Assembly (NCBI RefSeq): GCF_000227135.1
Contig: NC_018243.1
Span: forward strand, 612,600 to 676,599
DNA length: 64,000 bases
Reading direction: 5' to 3'
Source of the DNA: Leishmania donovani
Taxonomy: Eukaryota; Euglenozoa; Kinetoplastea; Trypanosomatida; Trypanosomatidae
Shown: positions 27,922 to 38,730 of the stretch, in pieces
How positions within the stretch are numbered: the first letter of the stretch is position 1
Layout: each line of letters opens with the position of its first letter
Notes under the pieces: generated by a model
Database searches by the model: none
Told to the model about the DNA's origin: nothing
What the model saw: only the letters and a program-made list of their open reading frames with translations
Translations under genes and position numbers: made by a program

Positions 27922-30900
27922 ATGTCGGGCGGCAATGATGGAGCATCGTGGCGGCTGTCTCGCAAGCCCAATGCTCCCAACTTTGACGAGACACAGGAGG
28001 ATCAGTGGAGGTCGTTGAGGGAAGAGGTGCTTCAGTCTGATGAGGACGAGAATATCCCGGAGTCCGGCGACCTTACTATTCCACAGCTCCCCTCAGCGAA
28101 GAAAGCAGCGAAAAAACTGAGAAAGCCCCCATCGGGTGCAAAACCGACCCCAAAGCCGAAGCAGCAGACTCTTGCCCAGTCTATGAGCGACATGGACATG
28201 GAGCGCTTGTTGAAGCGATACCGCATTGACGAGGATATCGATATCGCAGAGGACATCGACATGTCACACCTGCTGCAGCTCCACAGTGATTCCGACGATG
28301 GCGGCGATGCGCAAGAGGCTACTCTGACCGCCGACGAGTTCCTAGCGAGACTGGCGAGGGCAGAGGCAGCGCCGGCAGCGAGCATTGCCAAGGAAAAGCG
28401 CGAGAGCGGAGAGAACGTGACTGTGGTTGCACTGAAAGATGAGTTGTTCAATGTTGAAAGAGACCAAAGTGCAAAGCCGCCTCGCCCAAGGCCAACACCA
28501 GGAGCAGGCGGTGGTGCGGGCTACCGAAATGAGGAAACGCCAAAGCAAGCCATTGAGCTTACCGCAACGTTGGCACCACAGATGGACGCTGCGCAGTTCG
28601 TGTCGCCAGCGGTGCCATACAAGTCGGGGGAAATGACTGAAGGCCTTTTTTACTGGTTCGATGCTCGTGAGCAACCTCACACACTTTCCGTCGACCCTGG
28701 ATCGCTGTTTCTCTTTGGGAAGATGGCGGTGGAGAAGAACGGGCGCACCTCCTACCTATCGTGCTGCGTGCGCGTGCGCAACATGTACCGCAGCGTTTTT
28801 GTTCTACCGAAAGCGGGCTCCTCGCAGGAGGATGTCGTGAAGGAAATCAACGACATCTGCCGCAACCAGGGAATAGAGCAGCGGCGCATCAAATTTGTGG
28901 AGCGCTACTACGCTTTTGAGGTGCCAGGCGTTCCCCACGAAAAGACGCAATGGGCGAAACTGCGATATCCTGGCCGCTACCCACCACTGAATGCGAAGGG
29001 GCCGTTTCGCCATATTCTGATCATCATGGGCGCTTCCTCGTCCCTACTGGAGCTATTTTTGATCAAGCGAAAGTTGAAAGGGCCCAGCTTTCTGCGCATC
29101 AGCGGCCTTGTCGCGTCGGCGAATCGCATTTCGCACTGCGCTCTTGAGTTTAGTGTCGAGTCCCCGAAGAACCTTCGCGCAGAGGACACAAAGCTACCGG
29201 TTCCACCGTTTACGCTGGCAAGCATTCAGATACATACCCAGCTCGACAGCAAAGGCGCCTGCAACGAGATTCTCATCGCATCAGTTGCCATCTACAAAGA
29301 CGTCAACATCGAGAACACGATCCGCTACATTCCTGACAATATTCTGACTGGCGTGCGCCCTGCCTCAATGAGCACCCCTCTGCCGATCGACCTGGAAAGC
29401 TACTGCAGCGCCAAAGGTCTACCCGGCGTGCGCCGCTTTGCCAACGAGCGCGCACTGCTCGACTGGCTCGCACAGCAACTCGGCAAGATCGATGCAGACA
29501 TGATGATTGGCCACAACTTTCTGGGCTTCACACTGGATATACTTCTCCGTCGATACCAGGAGCTGAGCATCTCGTCGTGGTCCACCATTGGCCGCCTGGA
29601 CCTGAAACGACTGCCGCGCTTCCAGGGAACCGCCACTAACGTGAATCAGGAAAAAGAGACGTGCATTGGGCGCCTTGTCGTGGACTCCTACTCACTCTCG
29701 CGCGAGCACTACAAGACGGTGAATTACAGGCTGCTGTCGCTTGCAGACCAGATGCAGCTGCAGGGGATTACGAAGGGCAGCAACAACTTCGAGCCTGGCA
29801 CCTCGGTGCTCACACCTGCGATGCTGTCGGCATCGCGCGACATCTACGATGTGCTGCTGCAGGTGTGCAACTGCGCTGTGTTGTCCACAGCGGTCGTCTC
29901 ACATCTCGATGTGATTCGACTGACCAAGCGCCTCACCACGATTGCAGGAAACCTGTGGAGCCGTACTCTCTTCGGTGCCCGCTCCGAGCGCATCGAGTAC
30001 CTCCTGCTGCACACGTTCCACGACCTCAAGTTCATTACCCCTGATCGCTATGTGCAGAACTTCAAGCGGGGCCGCGACGACGAGGAGGAGGAGGATGGGA
30101 AGCGGAAGGCCAAGTACCAAGGCGGCATGGTGCTCGACCCCAAGTGCGGCCTTTACTCGGATTACATTCTCCTCCTCGACTTCAACTCCCTGTACCCGTC
30201 GCTGATTCAGGAGTTCAACATTTGCTTCACCACCGTCGATCGCGAAAGTGGGAGTGAGATTGACGTACCACCACCAGAGAACCTCATCTGTGCTTCGTGC
30301 GCCGCAGCAGGCCTCTCCGCTCCGTGCTTGCACAAGTGTGTGCTGCCGAAGGTGATCAAGAGTCTCGTAGACAGCCGTCGCGAGGTGAAGCGGTTGATGA
30401 AGATAGAGAAGGACGCGAACAACCTGGCGCTTCTGGAGATTCGCCAGAAGGCGCTGAAGCTGACGGCAAACAGCATGTACGGCTGCCTCGGCTTCGAGTA
30501 CTCACGCTTTCACGCTCAGCCGCTCGCCGAGCTTGTCACGCGGCAAGGCCGTCTGGCTCTGCAGAGCACGGTAGACCTCATCCCCCAGCTGAACCCTTCC
30601 CTGCGCGTGATATACGGCGATACCGACTCCGTCATGATCCAGACGGGAATCAAGAACGACATCAAGGCTGTCAGGGACCTCGGACTAGACCTGAAGGCAA
30701 AGATCAACAAGCGCTACCAAAGCCTCGAGATCGACATTGATGGCGTCTTTCGCGCTATTCTGCTGCTGAAGAAGAAAAAGTACGCCGCACTGACGGTGAC
30801 GGACTGGCAGGGCGAGGGCAAGACATACAAGAAAGAGGTGAAGGGGCTCGATATGGTGCGGCGTGATTGGTGCCCGCTCTCAAAGTGTGTGTGCGACTCG

Positions 30901-31944
30901 GTGCTGAGTCGCGTGCTGAACGCGGAGGGCAGCGAGGACATTCTGGACTACGTCATGAACTACATGCGGGATGTGTCGGAGAAGGTGCGGGCCGGGCGCT
31001 ACACGCTCGACAACTTTGTCATCTCGAAGAGCTTGACGAAGGAGCCGGAGGCGTACCGTGGCAACAGCTTTCCTCACGCCACTGTTGCGCTGCGGATGAA
31101 GCAGCGGAAGGAGCTGGTGCGCGTCGGTGACCTGATCCCGTATGTCATCTGCACCGGCGACCGGCTGAGCGACAAGGCATTTCATGTGGAGGAGGTGCGG
31201 CAGAACAGCCAGTTGCAAATCGACTCGGAGTGGTATCTGTCCGTGCAGATCTATCCCCCAGTCATGCGCCTGTGCGAGCACATTCAGGGCTTCTCAAACG
31301 CGCAGCTGAGCGAGGCAATGGGGATCGCCTGCCACACCGGCGCCAAGCTGGAAGAAGAAGAGGCGGAAACGATGAACGACTTCTCGCACAGCTCCCTCTT
31401 TCAGAGTCGAAACTTAGAGGAGTGCTTCCCAGCAGCCCTGTCGCTGCAGGTGGCATGCACACATTGCCGCCTCATGACCCCAATCAATCCGCACACGCGC
31501 GTGATGGAGGTGCTCGCTGACCAGGAAAGGCAACGAGACCGGTTTGACCTGTACGTGTGCGTCAGCTGCCGAAAGTCGCTGCCGGTAGACTACGTGGCCA
31601 ACTGCTTCACCCAGACGTGCTACGGCATTATCCGGCAGTTTTACCAGTGCGGCGGCAGCGCGGCTGCCGTCAAGGCAGTGCGAACACAGTTCACGTACTA
31701 CCGCGCGCTGTTTGATGTGCCGCACGCGCCAGGCTGCCCGGCGCGGGTGAAGGATGCCCACTACTACCAAGCGCGCCGCTGCCTCGGCGTGGATCGCCGG
31801 CTGTACACGTTAGCGGAGGCGGCAGACCCGGCGGTACAGGAGGTGGCCGACCCAGTCGACCCCCTCAACGCTGCTGCGGAGACTATATACAAGCGCATCG
31901 ACCACCTGTTCATAAATCTCGACTCCCTCTTCGCCGGCATCTAA
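27922..31944 (+). CDS. POLA1: DNA polymerase alpha catalytic subunit (family B)
   Basis: The protein has 1340 residues, slightly shorter than the human enzyme (1462). Residues 1-200 are charged, disordered linker; the inactive exonuclease-like domain spans about 470-700. Polymerase motif A, DFNSLYPSLIQEFNICFT, starts at D753; motif B, KLTANSMYG, at K846; motif C, YGDTDS, at Y898 with catalytic D900 and D902; a KKKKYAAL block follows near 950. The C-terminus has two cysteine modules (CTHC and CVSC, then CFTQTC and CGG), which in the family bind zinc and an iron-sulfur or zinc centre and contact the B subunit. It extends primase-made RNA primers on both strands. The exonuclease acidic residues are not evident, as expected for alpha. 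The start follows a clear acceptor and begins MSGGNDGASW. Confidence 0.97.
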   Translation: MSGGNDGASWRLSRKPNAPNFDETQEDQWRSLREEVLQSDEDENIPESGDLTIPQLPSAKKAAKKLRKPPSGAKPTPKPKQQTLAQSMSDMDMERLLKRYRIDEDIDIAEDIDMSHLLQLHSDSDDGGDAQEATLTADEFLARLARAEAAPAASIAKEKRESGENVTVVALKDELFNVERDQSAKPPRPRPTPGAGGGAGYRNEETPKQAIELTATLAPQMDAAQFVSPAVPYKSGEMTEGLFYWFDAREQPHTLSVDPGSLFLFGKMAVEKNGRTSYLSCCVRVRNMYRSVFVLPKAGSSQEDVVKEINDICRNQGIEQRRIKFVERYYAFEVPGVPHEKTQWAKLRYPGRYPPLNAKGPFRHILIIMGASSSLLELFLIKRKLKGPSFLRISGLVASANRISHCALEFSVESPKNLRAEDTKLPVPPFTLASIQIHTQLDSKGACNEILIASVAIYKDVNIENTIRYIPDNILTGVRPASMSTPLPIDLESYCSAKGLPGVRRFANERALLDWLAQQLGKIDADMMIGHNFLGFTLDILLRRYQELSISSWSTIGRLDLKRLPRFQGTATNVNQEKETCIGRLVVDSYSLSREHYKTVNYRLLSLADQMQLQGITKGSNNFEPGTSVLTPAMLSASRDIYDVLLQVCNCAVLSTAVVSHLDVIRLTKRLTTIAGNLWSRTLFGARSERIEYLLLHTFHDLKFITPDRYVQNFKRGRDDEEEEDGKRKAKYQGGMVLDPKCGLYSDYILLLDFNSLYPSLIQEFNICFTTVDRESGSEIDVPPPENLICASCAAAGLSAPCLHKCVLPKVIKSLVDSRREVKRLMKIEKDANNLALLEIRQKALKLTANSMYGCLGFEYSRFHAQPLAELVTRQGRLALQSTVDLIPQLNPSLRVIYGDTDSVMIQTGIKNDIKAVRDLGLDLKAKINKRYQSLEIDIDGVFRAILLLKKKKYAALTVTDWQGEGKTYKKEVKGLDMVRRDWCPLSKCVCDSVLSRVLNAEGSEDILDYVMNYMRDVSEKVRAGRYTLDNFVISKSLTKEPEAYRGNSFPHATVALRMKQRKELVRVGDLIPYVICTGDRLSDKAFHVEEVRQNSQLQIDSEWYLSVQIYPPVMRLCEHIQGFSNAQLSEAMGIACHTGAKLEEEEAETMNDFSHSSLFQSRNLEECFPAALSLQVACTHCRLMTPINPHTRVMEVLADQERQRDRFDLYVCVSCRKSLPVDYVANCFTQTCYGIIRQFYQCGGSAAAVKAVRTQFTYYRALFDVPHAPGCPARVKDAHYYQARRCLGVDRRLYTLAEAADPAVQEVADPVDPLNAAAETIYKRIDHLFINLDSLFAGI

Positions 31945-32856
31945 GTCGTCCGCGCCGCCTTCTCGCCGCTTCATTCGTGCGAGGAGGGCACAAGTAACGG
32001 GCAGGCAGACGTGGAGAACGAGGTGGACGGACACACTGTGAGCGGTGCAGCTGCCTGGGGAGGTAGGAGTCGAGCTGGGCGGGTCTCCGCTTTTCTTTGC
32101 TGAGGCTCTACGTGGAGCAAGTCAGCTATTCTATGCTGTTCTTGTTTCCATTTTGCATGTGCTCGCCTGCGTGTGCGTGTATCAAGAGGGCAAAGGCGCG
32201 TCACTGCAGGCTTTACGGCGTTTTTTCTCGTGCCCATCATGTGGAGTCTTCGCTGCTTCCCTTTGTCCTTTCCGTCTGCCTGCTCCCCGGATGTGGGCCT
32301 CCTCGACTTTTTCTGTTGTCTTTCAACTCACCCTCCCCTTCGGCGCATCTTTCAAAGGCTGCCGAGGTCGAGGGAGGAGTTCCACGGTGGCTGCCCCGCA
32401 CGTCTTTATCTTATCCTCTCTCTCTTCAGCCTCCACTTCTGTCCCGAACCCTATCGCTGTTTTTCCACGCTTCATAGACACAAAGGCTGCGCACACACCC
32501 TTGCTGTAAAAGATGTGTTGGAGGGCTTTCTAGTGCCGATACCCCCCCCCCCCCTTCCCCCAGAAAAAGTGAATGGGAGGATAGGGTTAGGGATGCGTGG
32601 GTAGGGGGCTTCCGTTGTCATAACGAGATTGCCGAATGTGGCGCAGCACCTCCCTGCGTGGGTGTCGGAGCTCGCCTGCGTGAGTGCACATCGTCGCATA
32701 GATGGTCTGCTCGAACCTGCAGTGGGCGCCAAGCAGTTGAGCACGCGCTTTCTTCTTTTTGCTCACTTGTCTGTTGTCTGGTTCGTCTGTTGCGCAGGTC
32801 CGCCGGGTGCGCCGCATTCTCAAGCACCGCCATCATAGAAATCAACAGGGCGGCTG

Positions 32857-32891
32857 CCCTTATCTCTCTCTACATCCATATATCTCTTCAG
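32857..32891 (+). promoter_or_regulatory. Extra predicted trans-splice acceptor in the intergenic region
   Basis: CTTATCTCTCTCTACATCC and onward ends in CTCTTCAG with the AG at 32890-32891. It is about 800 bp upstream of the CFAP57-like ATG, too far to be that gene's obvious site, so it may define a separate short mRNA. Confidence 0.4.
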
Positions 32892-32989
32892 GATGCTGCA
32901 CGTTGCTCGTCTCAGTAGTGAACACACCAACTAAACCAGAGCAGGAGGGAGAGATAGACCAGGACGGCAGGATACGGGAGGCGGCCAGT

Positions 32990-33127
32990 ATGGCGCGAAT
33001 GGGGGGGGGGCACGGCGGCTCGAAGCCCATTCCTCCTGGGACAGCGTCGCCGGGTCAAAAGGAGAAGGGCATGAGCTCACGACTAAGCGCTGCCACTTCA
33101 CTTTTTACGCACTTCGCGCGCGGCTAG
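32990..33127 (+). CDS. Candidate small ORF (45 residues)
   Basis: The ORF begins MARMGGGHGG and ends FTHFARG before a TAG. It lies about 100 nt after a good splice acceptor. If splicing uses the AG at 32915 or 32918 rather than 32891, its ATG is the first in the mRNA; otherwise a 13-codon upstream ORF at 32893-32934 precedes it. A G10 run at 33001-33010 within codons 4-7 is slippage-prone, so the frame depends on that count being right. I do not recognise the sequence. Confidence 0.25.
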   Translation: MARMGGGHGGSKPIPPGTASPGQKEKGMSSRLSAATSLFTHFARG

Positions 33128-33704
33128 AGGGGAGGCGGGCACCTCTTGCACGCGTTGCGTTGTCAGCCAGCACGAAGTTGTTGCCTCCCTCTTCTTTTTC
33201 CATACTCCTCCTCACCCTTGCCCTCCCTTGTCGCTCTTGAGTTCGGCGCACACGAAAGTCGGAACAGTGCACGCACCGTGCTGTCGTCGGTGATGCCATG
33301 GGCTGCTTGCAGTGTGTGGTTTTAGCTAAACCGTTCTGCGCCTCTCACCGTTTCGCTTCGCTGCGGTGGAGCCGATGCGTCGACTGGGCGAGTGGACTGC
33401 GCAGCTCACCCGCTTTCCTCGCTGTTCTCTCAATGTACGCGATGGCATTCGCCTCTCTTGTCGCCTTCACTTGCTGCTCTTTCCTCCTCGACTTCCTCCC
33501 AACGTAACGGTGGCCCACCCTCATCGGCTTCCCCATCCCAAATAGCAGTTCGCACGACGCACAGCTTCTGTTGCCTACCGGCGAAGCCATTCCCTCTTCA
33601 CGGGTGTTACGGTGAAACTTGATAGCAGCGGCGGCCGTCGGCACCGTCGCTCGACTGTGCTGTCATTTCGTATACCTGTTTCGGGCTTTGCGACTTGGGA
33701 AGCC

Positions 33705-36700
33705 ATGTCACAAAACCCGCGGATGATTGAGCGCCGCGTGGTGTTCGGCGTGCGCGAGGATGTCAAGGACGGCGTGCACTACCTTGGAGAGGACTACATT
33801 GTGTGGGTTGCCGGCGAGAGTCTCGTGCTGCTCGATACACAGCAAGGCACGCAGGAGCTCGTGCAGTGTACACCCGGATGTGAGGGGGTGACAGCGATGG
33901 CTGTGGCCCCCAGTCGCCGCCTCCTGGCAGTGGCCGAGTCGGGCAAGACTCCGTTCATCGTCATTTACCTCTTCGACTCCACCGCTTCCCCACGCATCAA
34001 GCGGCGCTCGGTGCTGCACCTCTCCGACCTCGGCTCCACCGAGTTTGTCTCGCTCTCCTTTTCACAGGACGGCCGCTACCTCGTCGCTCTCGGCGGCTTC
34101 CCGGAGTGGAAGTTGGTGTACTGGGACGTGGAGAAGCACAAGATGCTTGCCCACGACACGGCACTGGAGAGCGCCATAACGGCCAAGGACAGCCGTCACC
34201 TCAAGCAGTGCTCCATCTCCCCCTACGACGCTTCCCTTGTCTGCGTCACGGGGCAGGGCTGTGTGAAGTTCTTCTCCTACACGGACGGCCACCTGTTCCC
34301 CACCATCGGCGGAGTGGAGGCGCCGGATGTGCACTACCTGGCCCACACCTGGCTGATCGAGGAGGAGAGCCGACTCGTCGTGTCCACCGACAACGGGGAT
34401 CTACTGCTCTTTGAAAAGCAGCAGTACAAGCACCCCCTTCCGCTGTCCCCGTCTGACGGCATCGCCATCACGGCGCTGGCGTCCTACACGAAGGGATTCG
34501 TCTGCGGGGGTGACATGGGTCTCATCACGCTGTTCGAGCGGACACTCAGCAAGGAGATGTATCGCAAGGTGCGCACGTTCCGCTTCGCTGCCGACGGGCG
34601 GTACGGCGCCGTAACGGACTTGACGACGGCGTCCAAGATCGGCGCTCAGGTGCCGGTCATTCGCGCCTTCACCTTTACTCCGCCTCCAGCGGAGGAGATG
34701 CTTGCCTTTCTCACGAGCACAAAGCAGATTTACTCGCTGAATGTACCGAACGCCGATTTCACCAAAGCCGAGGACATGGTGTTTCAGCCGGTCGGGCAGC
34801 CTTTCCACACGGGCGGCGTCGTTGCCGTGGACACGTGCGTCCAGCGGCCGCTTGTCGCCACCGCCGGCCGTGACGGCAGCGTGCTTCTGTGGAACAGCAT
34901 CACCAACGTGGTGGAGATGCGCAATAACTTCCAGGAGGAGATTGTCAGCATGGCGATGCACCCATCCGGGTTGCACATGATCATCGCCTTCACTGACTCC
35001 ATGCGTGTGTTCAACATATACGAGAAGGAATTGTGCGAGTTCAAGCGGCTCAGCATCCGCAACTGCGCCGCTTGCCGCTTCAGCCACGGCGGGCAGTACT
35101 TTGCCATTGCCAACTCCACCATCATCCACGTGCACTACGCGTACACGTGCGAGCTCCTGGGCCACCTGCGCGGGCACAACAGCAAGGTACGAAGCCTCAG
35201 CTTCGTGCCGCCGGATGACACCCGCCTCATCTCGTCTGGTGCAGACGGTGCCGTCTTCGAGTTTAGCCTGTGTGACTTCCACAAGGTCCGCGACAACGTC
35301 ACGAAAGCTGTGACGTACCACTGCGCCGCGGCGGATGTGCATACTGTCTGGGCTGCTGGAAACGATCGAAAAATGCGGCAGATGGACCGATCCACGATGC
35401 TGCAGACGATTGAGTACAACCTGCCCGGCGCATCGATGCGGTGCATGCTGGTCAGTCAGTCGCTGAAGCTCCTTTTTGGCGGCTGCGAGGACGGCACCGT
35501 TCGTGTGTTCAACACGTACCTAGGCGAGAAGCTGAACGGACAGGGGGTGGACCGAGGCGGTGGCGGGGTAGGAGGCGGCGGTGACGGCCATCACGGCAAC
35601 CCACGCATCGTGATGGCGCAACGCGACATCACGATCGAGTCGCACGTCACTCACATTGGTATCATCACGGACATGGCTCTCTCGTACGATGAGGGCATGC
35701 TCATTACTGTTGGTGAGGACGGAATGGTAGTCTTTTGGGACGTCGTAGCCCCGCATCGTGGCACTGTAAAGCAGATTGAGCACACGACAGAGCTCCTTGT
35801 CGATCGCCGTGACCTGGACGCCTCCATGCAGCTCCTGCACAACCTCACCACGCAGGTGAAGGACCTGCAGCAGCGCATGGCACAGCAGAAGCTGAAGAAG
35901 GAGCGGCAGCACGAAGAGCAGATCGCCCAGCTCGACCGAGACTACCAGAGTGAGATGCAGAAGCAGAAGGCGGAGATCGCGGCTCTCCAGGCGGCCAAAG
36001 GCGAGCAGGCCATCCGCTTCACCGAGTTCATGGCGGAGATGGAGCAAAAGTTTGCCCAGACGCTCAGCCAGACCGAGAAGGACTACCGCTGCAAGATCGA
36101 GTCGCTCAGTAGCCGTGCCGACCAACTGCGCCACCTCCTTGCCGAGGCGGATACGAATCACGAACGAGAGAAGGCGCTCTTGCAGGGTGAGGCCGACACC
36201 CAGCGCGTGGCCGACAAGCAGCGGCAGCAGAGGGAGCTCCACGCTCTTGACGAGGAGCAGTACCGCATTGCGGCCGAGAAGGAGCGCAACGACGCTGAGA
36301 CGGAGGCGATGTGCGCCATGATTGAAGAGGACAATGACACCGAGATCGTGAAGGCAAAGGAGTACTACGAGAAGCGTCTCCGTGAGCAGGAGGAAGAGGC
36401 AGCAGCGCTGCAGTCTGCCAACAATGCTCTCCTCTCCAAACTCAACATGAGCCGTGCTGAGCTGGAGTCCAAGATGGCCGATGTCACCGAGAAGCTGCGG
36501 CAGCAAACAGTGTTAGAGTCGCACATCAACTCAGCCAAGCGCGATATCGAGGCCCTCACAAATGAGGTGCGCGAGCGAGGGGAGACGATTGCCGAGAAGG
36601 AACGCCGCATCCAAGACCTGCGAACAAAGAACCAGGAGCTGGAAAAGTTCAAGTTTGTGCTCGAGTTCAAGCGCAAGGAGCTCAAGACACAGATTGAGCC

Positions 36701-37400
36701 AAAAGACAACGAGATTAGCGCCTCCAAGTTGAAGCTGGAGCACATGGAGGCGGAGACGAGCCAGTATGAGTCCAGCAATGAGCACCTGGTCTTGCAGATC
36801 AAGAGCCTGCGGCAGAAGCGAGCGGCCCAGCAGAAGGAGCTCGACGGCCTCGCGGCCCGCATAGCTGAGGCGAAGTCGCTTCAGGGCCGCATGTGGGCAG
36901 AGATCAGCGATACCTACAACGAGTATCAAGCATCGAAGGACAAAAAGCGACTCAAGTCGATGGCGAAGGCGCTCTACGAGAACTACACGGATGGGCGCAG
37001 ACCAGCCAATCAGCGTCAGTTTACGTCAGCTCGGACCGCCACCGATGAGGTGAAGGACTACCACCGGGAGCGCGACCACCTGGAGGGAAACCTTGCAAGC
37101 CTAAAGAGGAAGATCGCCAAGGACGAGGAGAACCATCGCGTGGAGAAGCATCGCATCACCACTGAGAACGTCATCCTCATCAAGGAGATCAACGACCTGC
37201 GCAAGGAAGCACGAACGCTGGCTGCAAAGGCCGGCGTGGTGCGTCCCACCGACCCCAACGGCGTCTCTGTGTACGACGAGCAGTACGCGCGTGAGGTCAG
37301 TGTGCAACAGGCTGAGATGGTGCGGCTGCGCGCGATTGTTGAGCAGCTAGAGGCCCAGCTGAAGGCGAAGGGGCTCCCGCTACCCGTCACCGACGCCTAG
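33705..37400 (+). CDS. CFAP57/WDR65-like flagellar WD-repeat and coiled-coil protein
   Basis: The protein has 1231 residues, almost the length of human CFAP57. The frame is open for 31 codons upstream, but MSQNPRMIERRVVFGVRED at 33705 is the natural start. Residues 1-690 form repeated WD40 blades (examples: LVYWDVEKHKM, GRDGSVLLWNS, RLISSGADGAVFEF, LFGGCEDGTVRVFNT, ITVGEDGMVVFWDV). Residues 705-1225 are nearly continuous coiled coil rich in E, K, Q and R. The two-part design, with two propeller domains then a long coiled coil, fits CFAP57, which in Chlamydomonas and animals is part of the inner-arm dynein regulatory region of the axoneme. A glycine-rich insert (about 613-633) interrupts one blade. 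The flagellar axoneme location is by homology. Confidence 0.88.
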   Translation: MSQNPRMIERRVVFGVREDVKDGVHYLGEDYIVWVAGESLVLLDTQQGTQELVQCTPGCEGVTAMAVAPSRRLLAVAESGKTPFIVIYLFDSTASPRIKRRSVLHLSDLGSTEFVSLSFSQDGRYLVALGGFPEWKLVYWDVEKHKMLAHDTALESAITAKDSRHLKQCSISPYDASLVCVTGQGCVKFFSYTDGHLFPTIGGVEAPDVHYLAHTWLIEEESRLVVSTDNGDLLLFEKQQYKHPLPLSPSDGIAITALASYTKGFVCGGDMGLITLFERTLSKEMYRKVRTFRFAADGRYGAVTDLTTASKIGAQVPVIRAFTFTPPPAEEMLAFLTSTKQIYSLNVPNADFTKAEDMVFQPVGQPFHTGGVVAVDTCVQRPLVATAGRDGSVLLWNSITNVVEMRNNFQEEIVSMAMHPSGLHMIIAFTDSMRVFNIYEKELCEFKRLSIRNCAACRFSHGGQYFAIANSTIIHVHYAYTCELLGHLRGHNSKVRSLSFVPPDDTRLISSGADGAVFEFSLCDFHKVRDNVTKAVTYHCAAADVHTVWAAGNDRKMRQMDRSTMLQTIEYNLPGASMRCMLVSQSLKLLFGGCEDGTVRVFNTYLGEKLNGQGVDRGGGGVGGGGDGHHGNPRIVMAQRDITIESHVTHIGIITDMALSYDEGMLITVGEDGMVVFWDVVAPHRGTVKQIEHTTELLVDRRDLDASMQLLHNLTTQVKDLQQRMAQQKLKKERQHEEQIAQLDRDYQSEMQKQKAEIAALQAAKGEQAIRFTEFMAEMEQKFAQTLSQTEKDYRCKIESLSSRADQLRHLLAEADTNHEREKALLQGEADTQRVADKQRQQRELHALDEEQYRIAAEKERNDAETEAMCAMIEEDNDTEIVKAKEYYEKRLREQEEEAAALQSANNALLSKLNMSRAELESKMADVTEKLRQQTVLESHINSAKRDIEALTNEVRERGETIAEKERRIQDLRTKNQELEKFKFVLEFKRKELKTQIEPKDNEISASKLKLEHMEAETSQYESSNEHLVLQIKSLRQKRAAQQKELDGLAARIAEAKSLQGRMWAEISDTYNEYQASKDKKRLKSMAKALYENYTDGRRPANQRQFTSARTATDEVKDYHRERDHLEGNLASLKRKIAKDEENHRVEKHRITTENVILIKEINDLRKEARTLAAKAGVVRPTDPNGVSVYDEQYAREVSVQQAEMVRLRAIVEQLEAQLKAKGLPLPVTDA

Positions 37401-38730
37401 CATTTGTGGTCATGATTGAGGATGCACACACAGCTTACCAACGCACTCCCTTCTCTTGCTCCCGCGCACCTCTTTTTCTTAGTAGCTGGGCTATTACAAC
37501 TCGGCATCGTCGCTGATCGACCCTACGCTTGTTCTTCATCTCTGTCCCTCTCTGCGCTGCGAAAGCGTGCGCCTCTGTGTGTGGGTGCCAAGGAGCCGCT
37601 GCTGGTGGTGGTGGTGGTGACGGCGCGTTCGGCGAGGCTGAAGACTTCTTGCGCACTCTTTCTCGAGTCCTGCTCGCCGCCGCTTGTCTGCTTTTGTATG
37701 CGAGCAACATCTCACCCCTTTGGGTGTGCGTGTGCGTTGTCGTCTTGCACACGCGCTCACGATCATGCAAAAAGGGGGCGTCGGGGAAGGTGAGGGGGGA
37801 GGGGAGGCAAAGAATTAATGACGAAAGGGACGCGTATACGCGTGTGTGCTCACGCGCATGCGCACCCCTCTCCCTCCCTTCCGCGGCCTATTGTTTTTTT
37901 TTGGTGAGGCTGAAGGAATGATGTACAGCGCCTGAAGCCTGCCGATGCGTTTGTGCACTTCATCTATGTAACGTTACGGTATGTTGCAACCACCCATCGC
38001 TTCCAGTGCTACCGTCTTGCAACCCACTCTAAAACATCTACACGCACACCAGCAGCACCTTCAGCACAAGACAGTGCTGATGGGGGCTGCAGTGCTCGAG
38101 GTGGAGGAGAGTGAGCGTGTGCAGATAGCCCTCCCCTCCCCGTGAAGGATAAGAGGTGCGTGGAGGGGTGAGGTGTGTCTACGGAGCTCCCAGTCCCGCT
38201 TTTGCGCCACACTTCCCCGCTACTGCCGTGCACATTTCCGGCACACGTGCTCTCAACTGAAGATGTGCCCGAGGATGCAGCGTCGTTGCAAGCCCCATAT
38301 GCACGTAAAGCACTGCTTTGCGCGCGCTCAAGGCGCTCGCGTGTGCCGTTGCCGGGTCTCCCACGCTTTCTTCCTCGCCTCTTTTTCGCTTCCCTCCATG
38401 CGCCACCTTCCACGCCAAAGCTCTGCCCTTGCCCCGTTCCACGGCTTCCCTCTCCCCGTGTTCTTCATTGCCTTCTCGCTCATCTGTGCGAGTGATCTCG
38501 TGCGCATCGCCGGCTGTGCGTGTGTGTGCGTGCGTGTGTGCATACCACCGCTAGTCCCGCTTTCCGCCCAGAGCTCACAGGCATACGACTCGCTGTCTCA
38601 CACGTGGCAGCGAAAGCCACCGCACAATCGCATAAAGCAAAGCGAGCCAACGAAGGGAGGAAGCAGAAAAGGAAATCCACATACGCACACGGGAGCGACA
38701 AGGCTGTGCTAAGTCCGGGAGGGGGACGCG
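37401..38730. other. Intergenic DNA
   Basis: Pyrimidine-rich plus strand with a TGGTGGTGG run at 37601-37618, a T8 run near 37893 and a TG microsatellite at 38517-38540. Tracts at about 38369-38397 may serve as splicing signals for the next gene. No gene is supportable. Confidence 0.6.

Larger units (their letters stand above)
31945..33704. other. Long intergenic region between Pol alpha and the CFAP57-like gene
   Basis: 1.76 kb. It contains a C12 run near 32541-32552, a telomere-like TAGGGTTAGGG at 32582-32592, a G10 run at 33001-33010 and two separate pyrimidine-AG acceptors (about 32890 and upstream of 33550). The extra acceptor suggests a small additional transcript, listed separately. 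Several plus-strand ORFs of 90-150 codons at 32045-32604 are C/S/L/P-rich UTR translations. Confidence 0.6.

Noticed and set aside
35520..36506. 328-codon minus-strand ORF rich in L
   Set aside because: Antisense of the CFAP57-like coiled coil. The L-rich pattern is the usual shadow of CTC/CTT opposite GAG/AAG.
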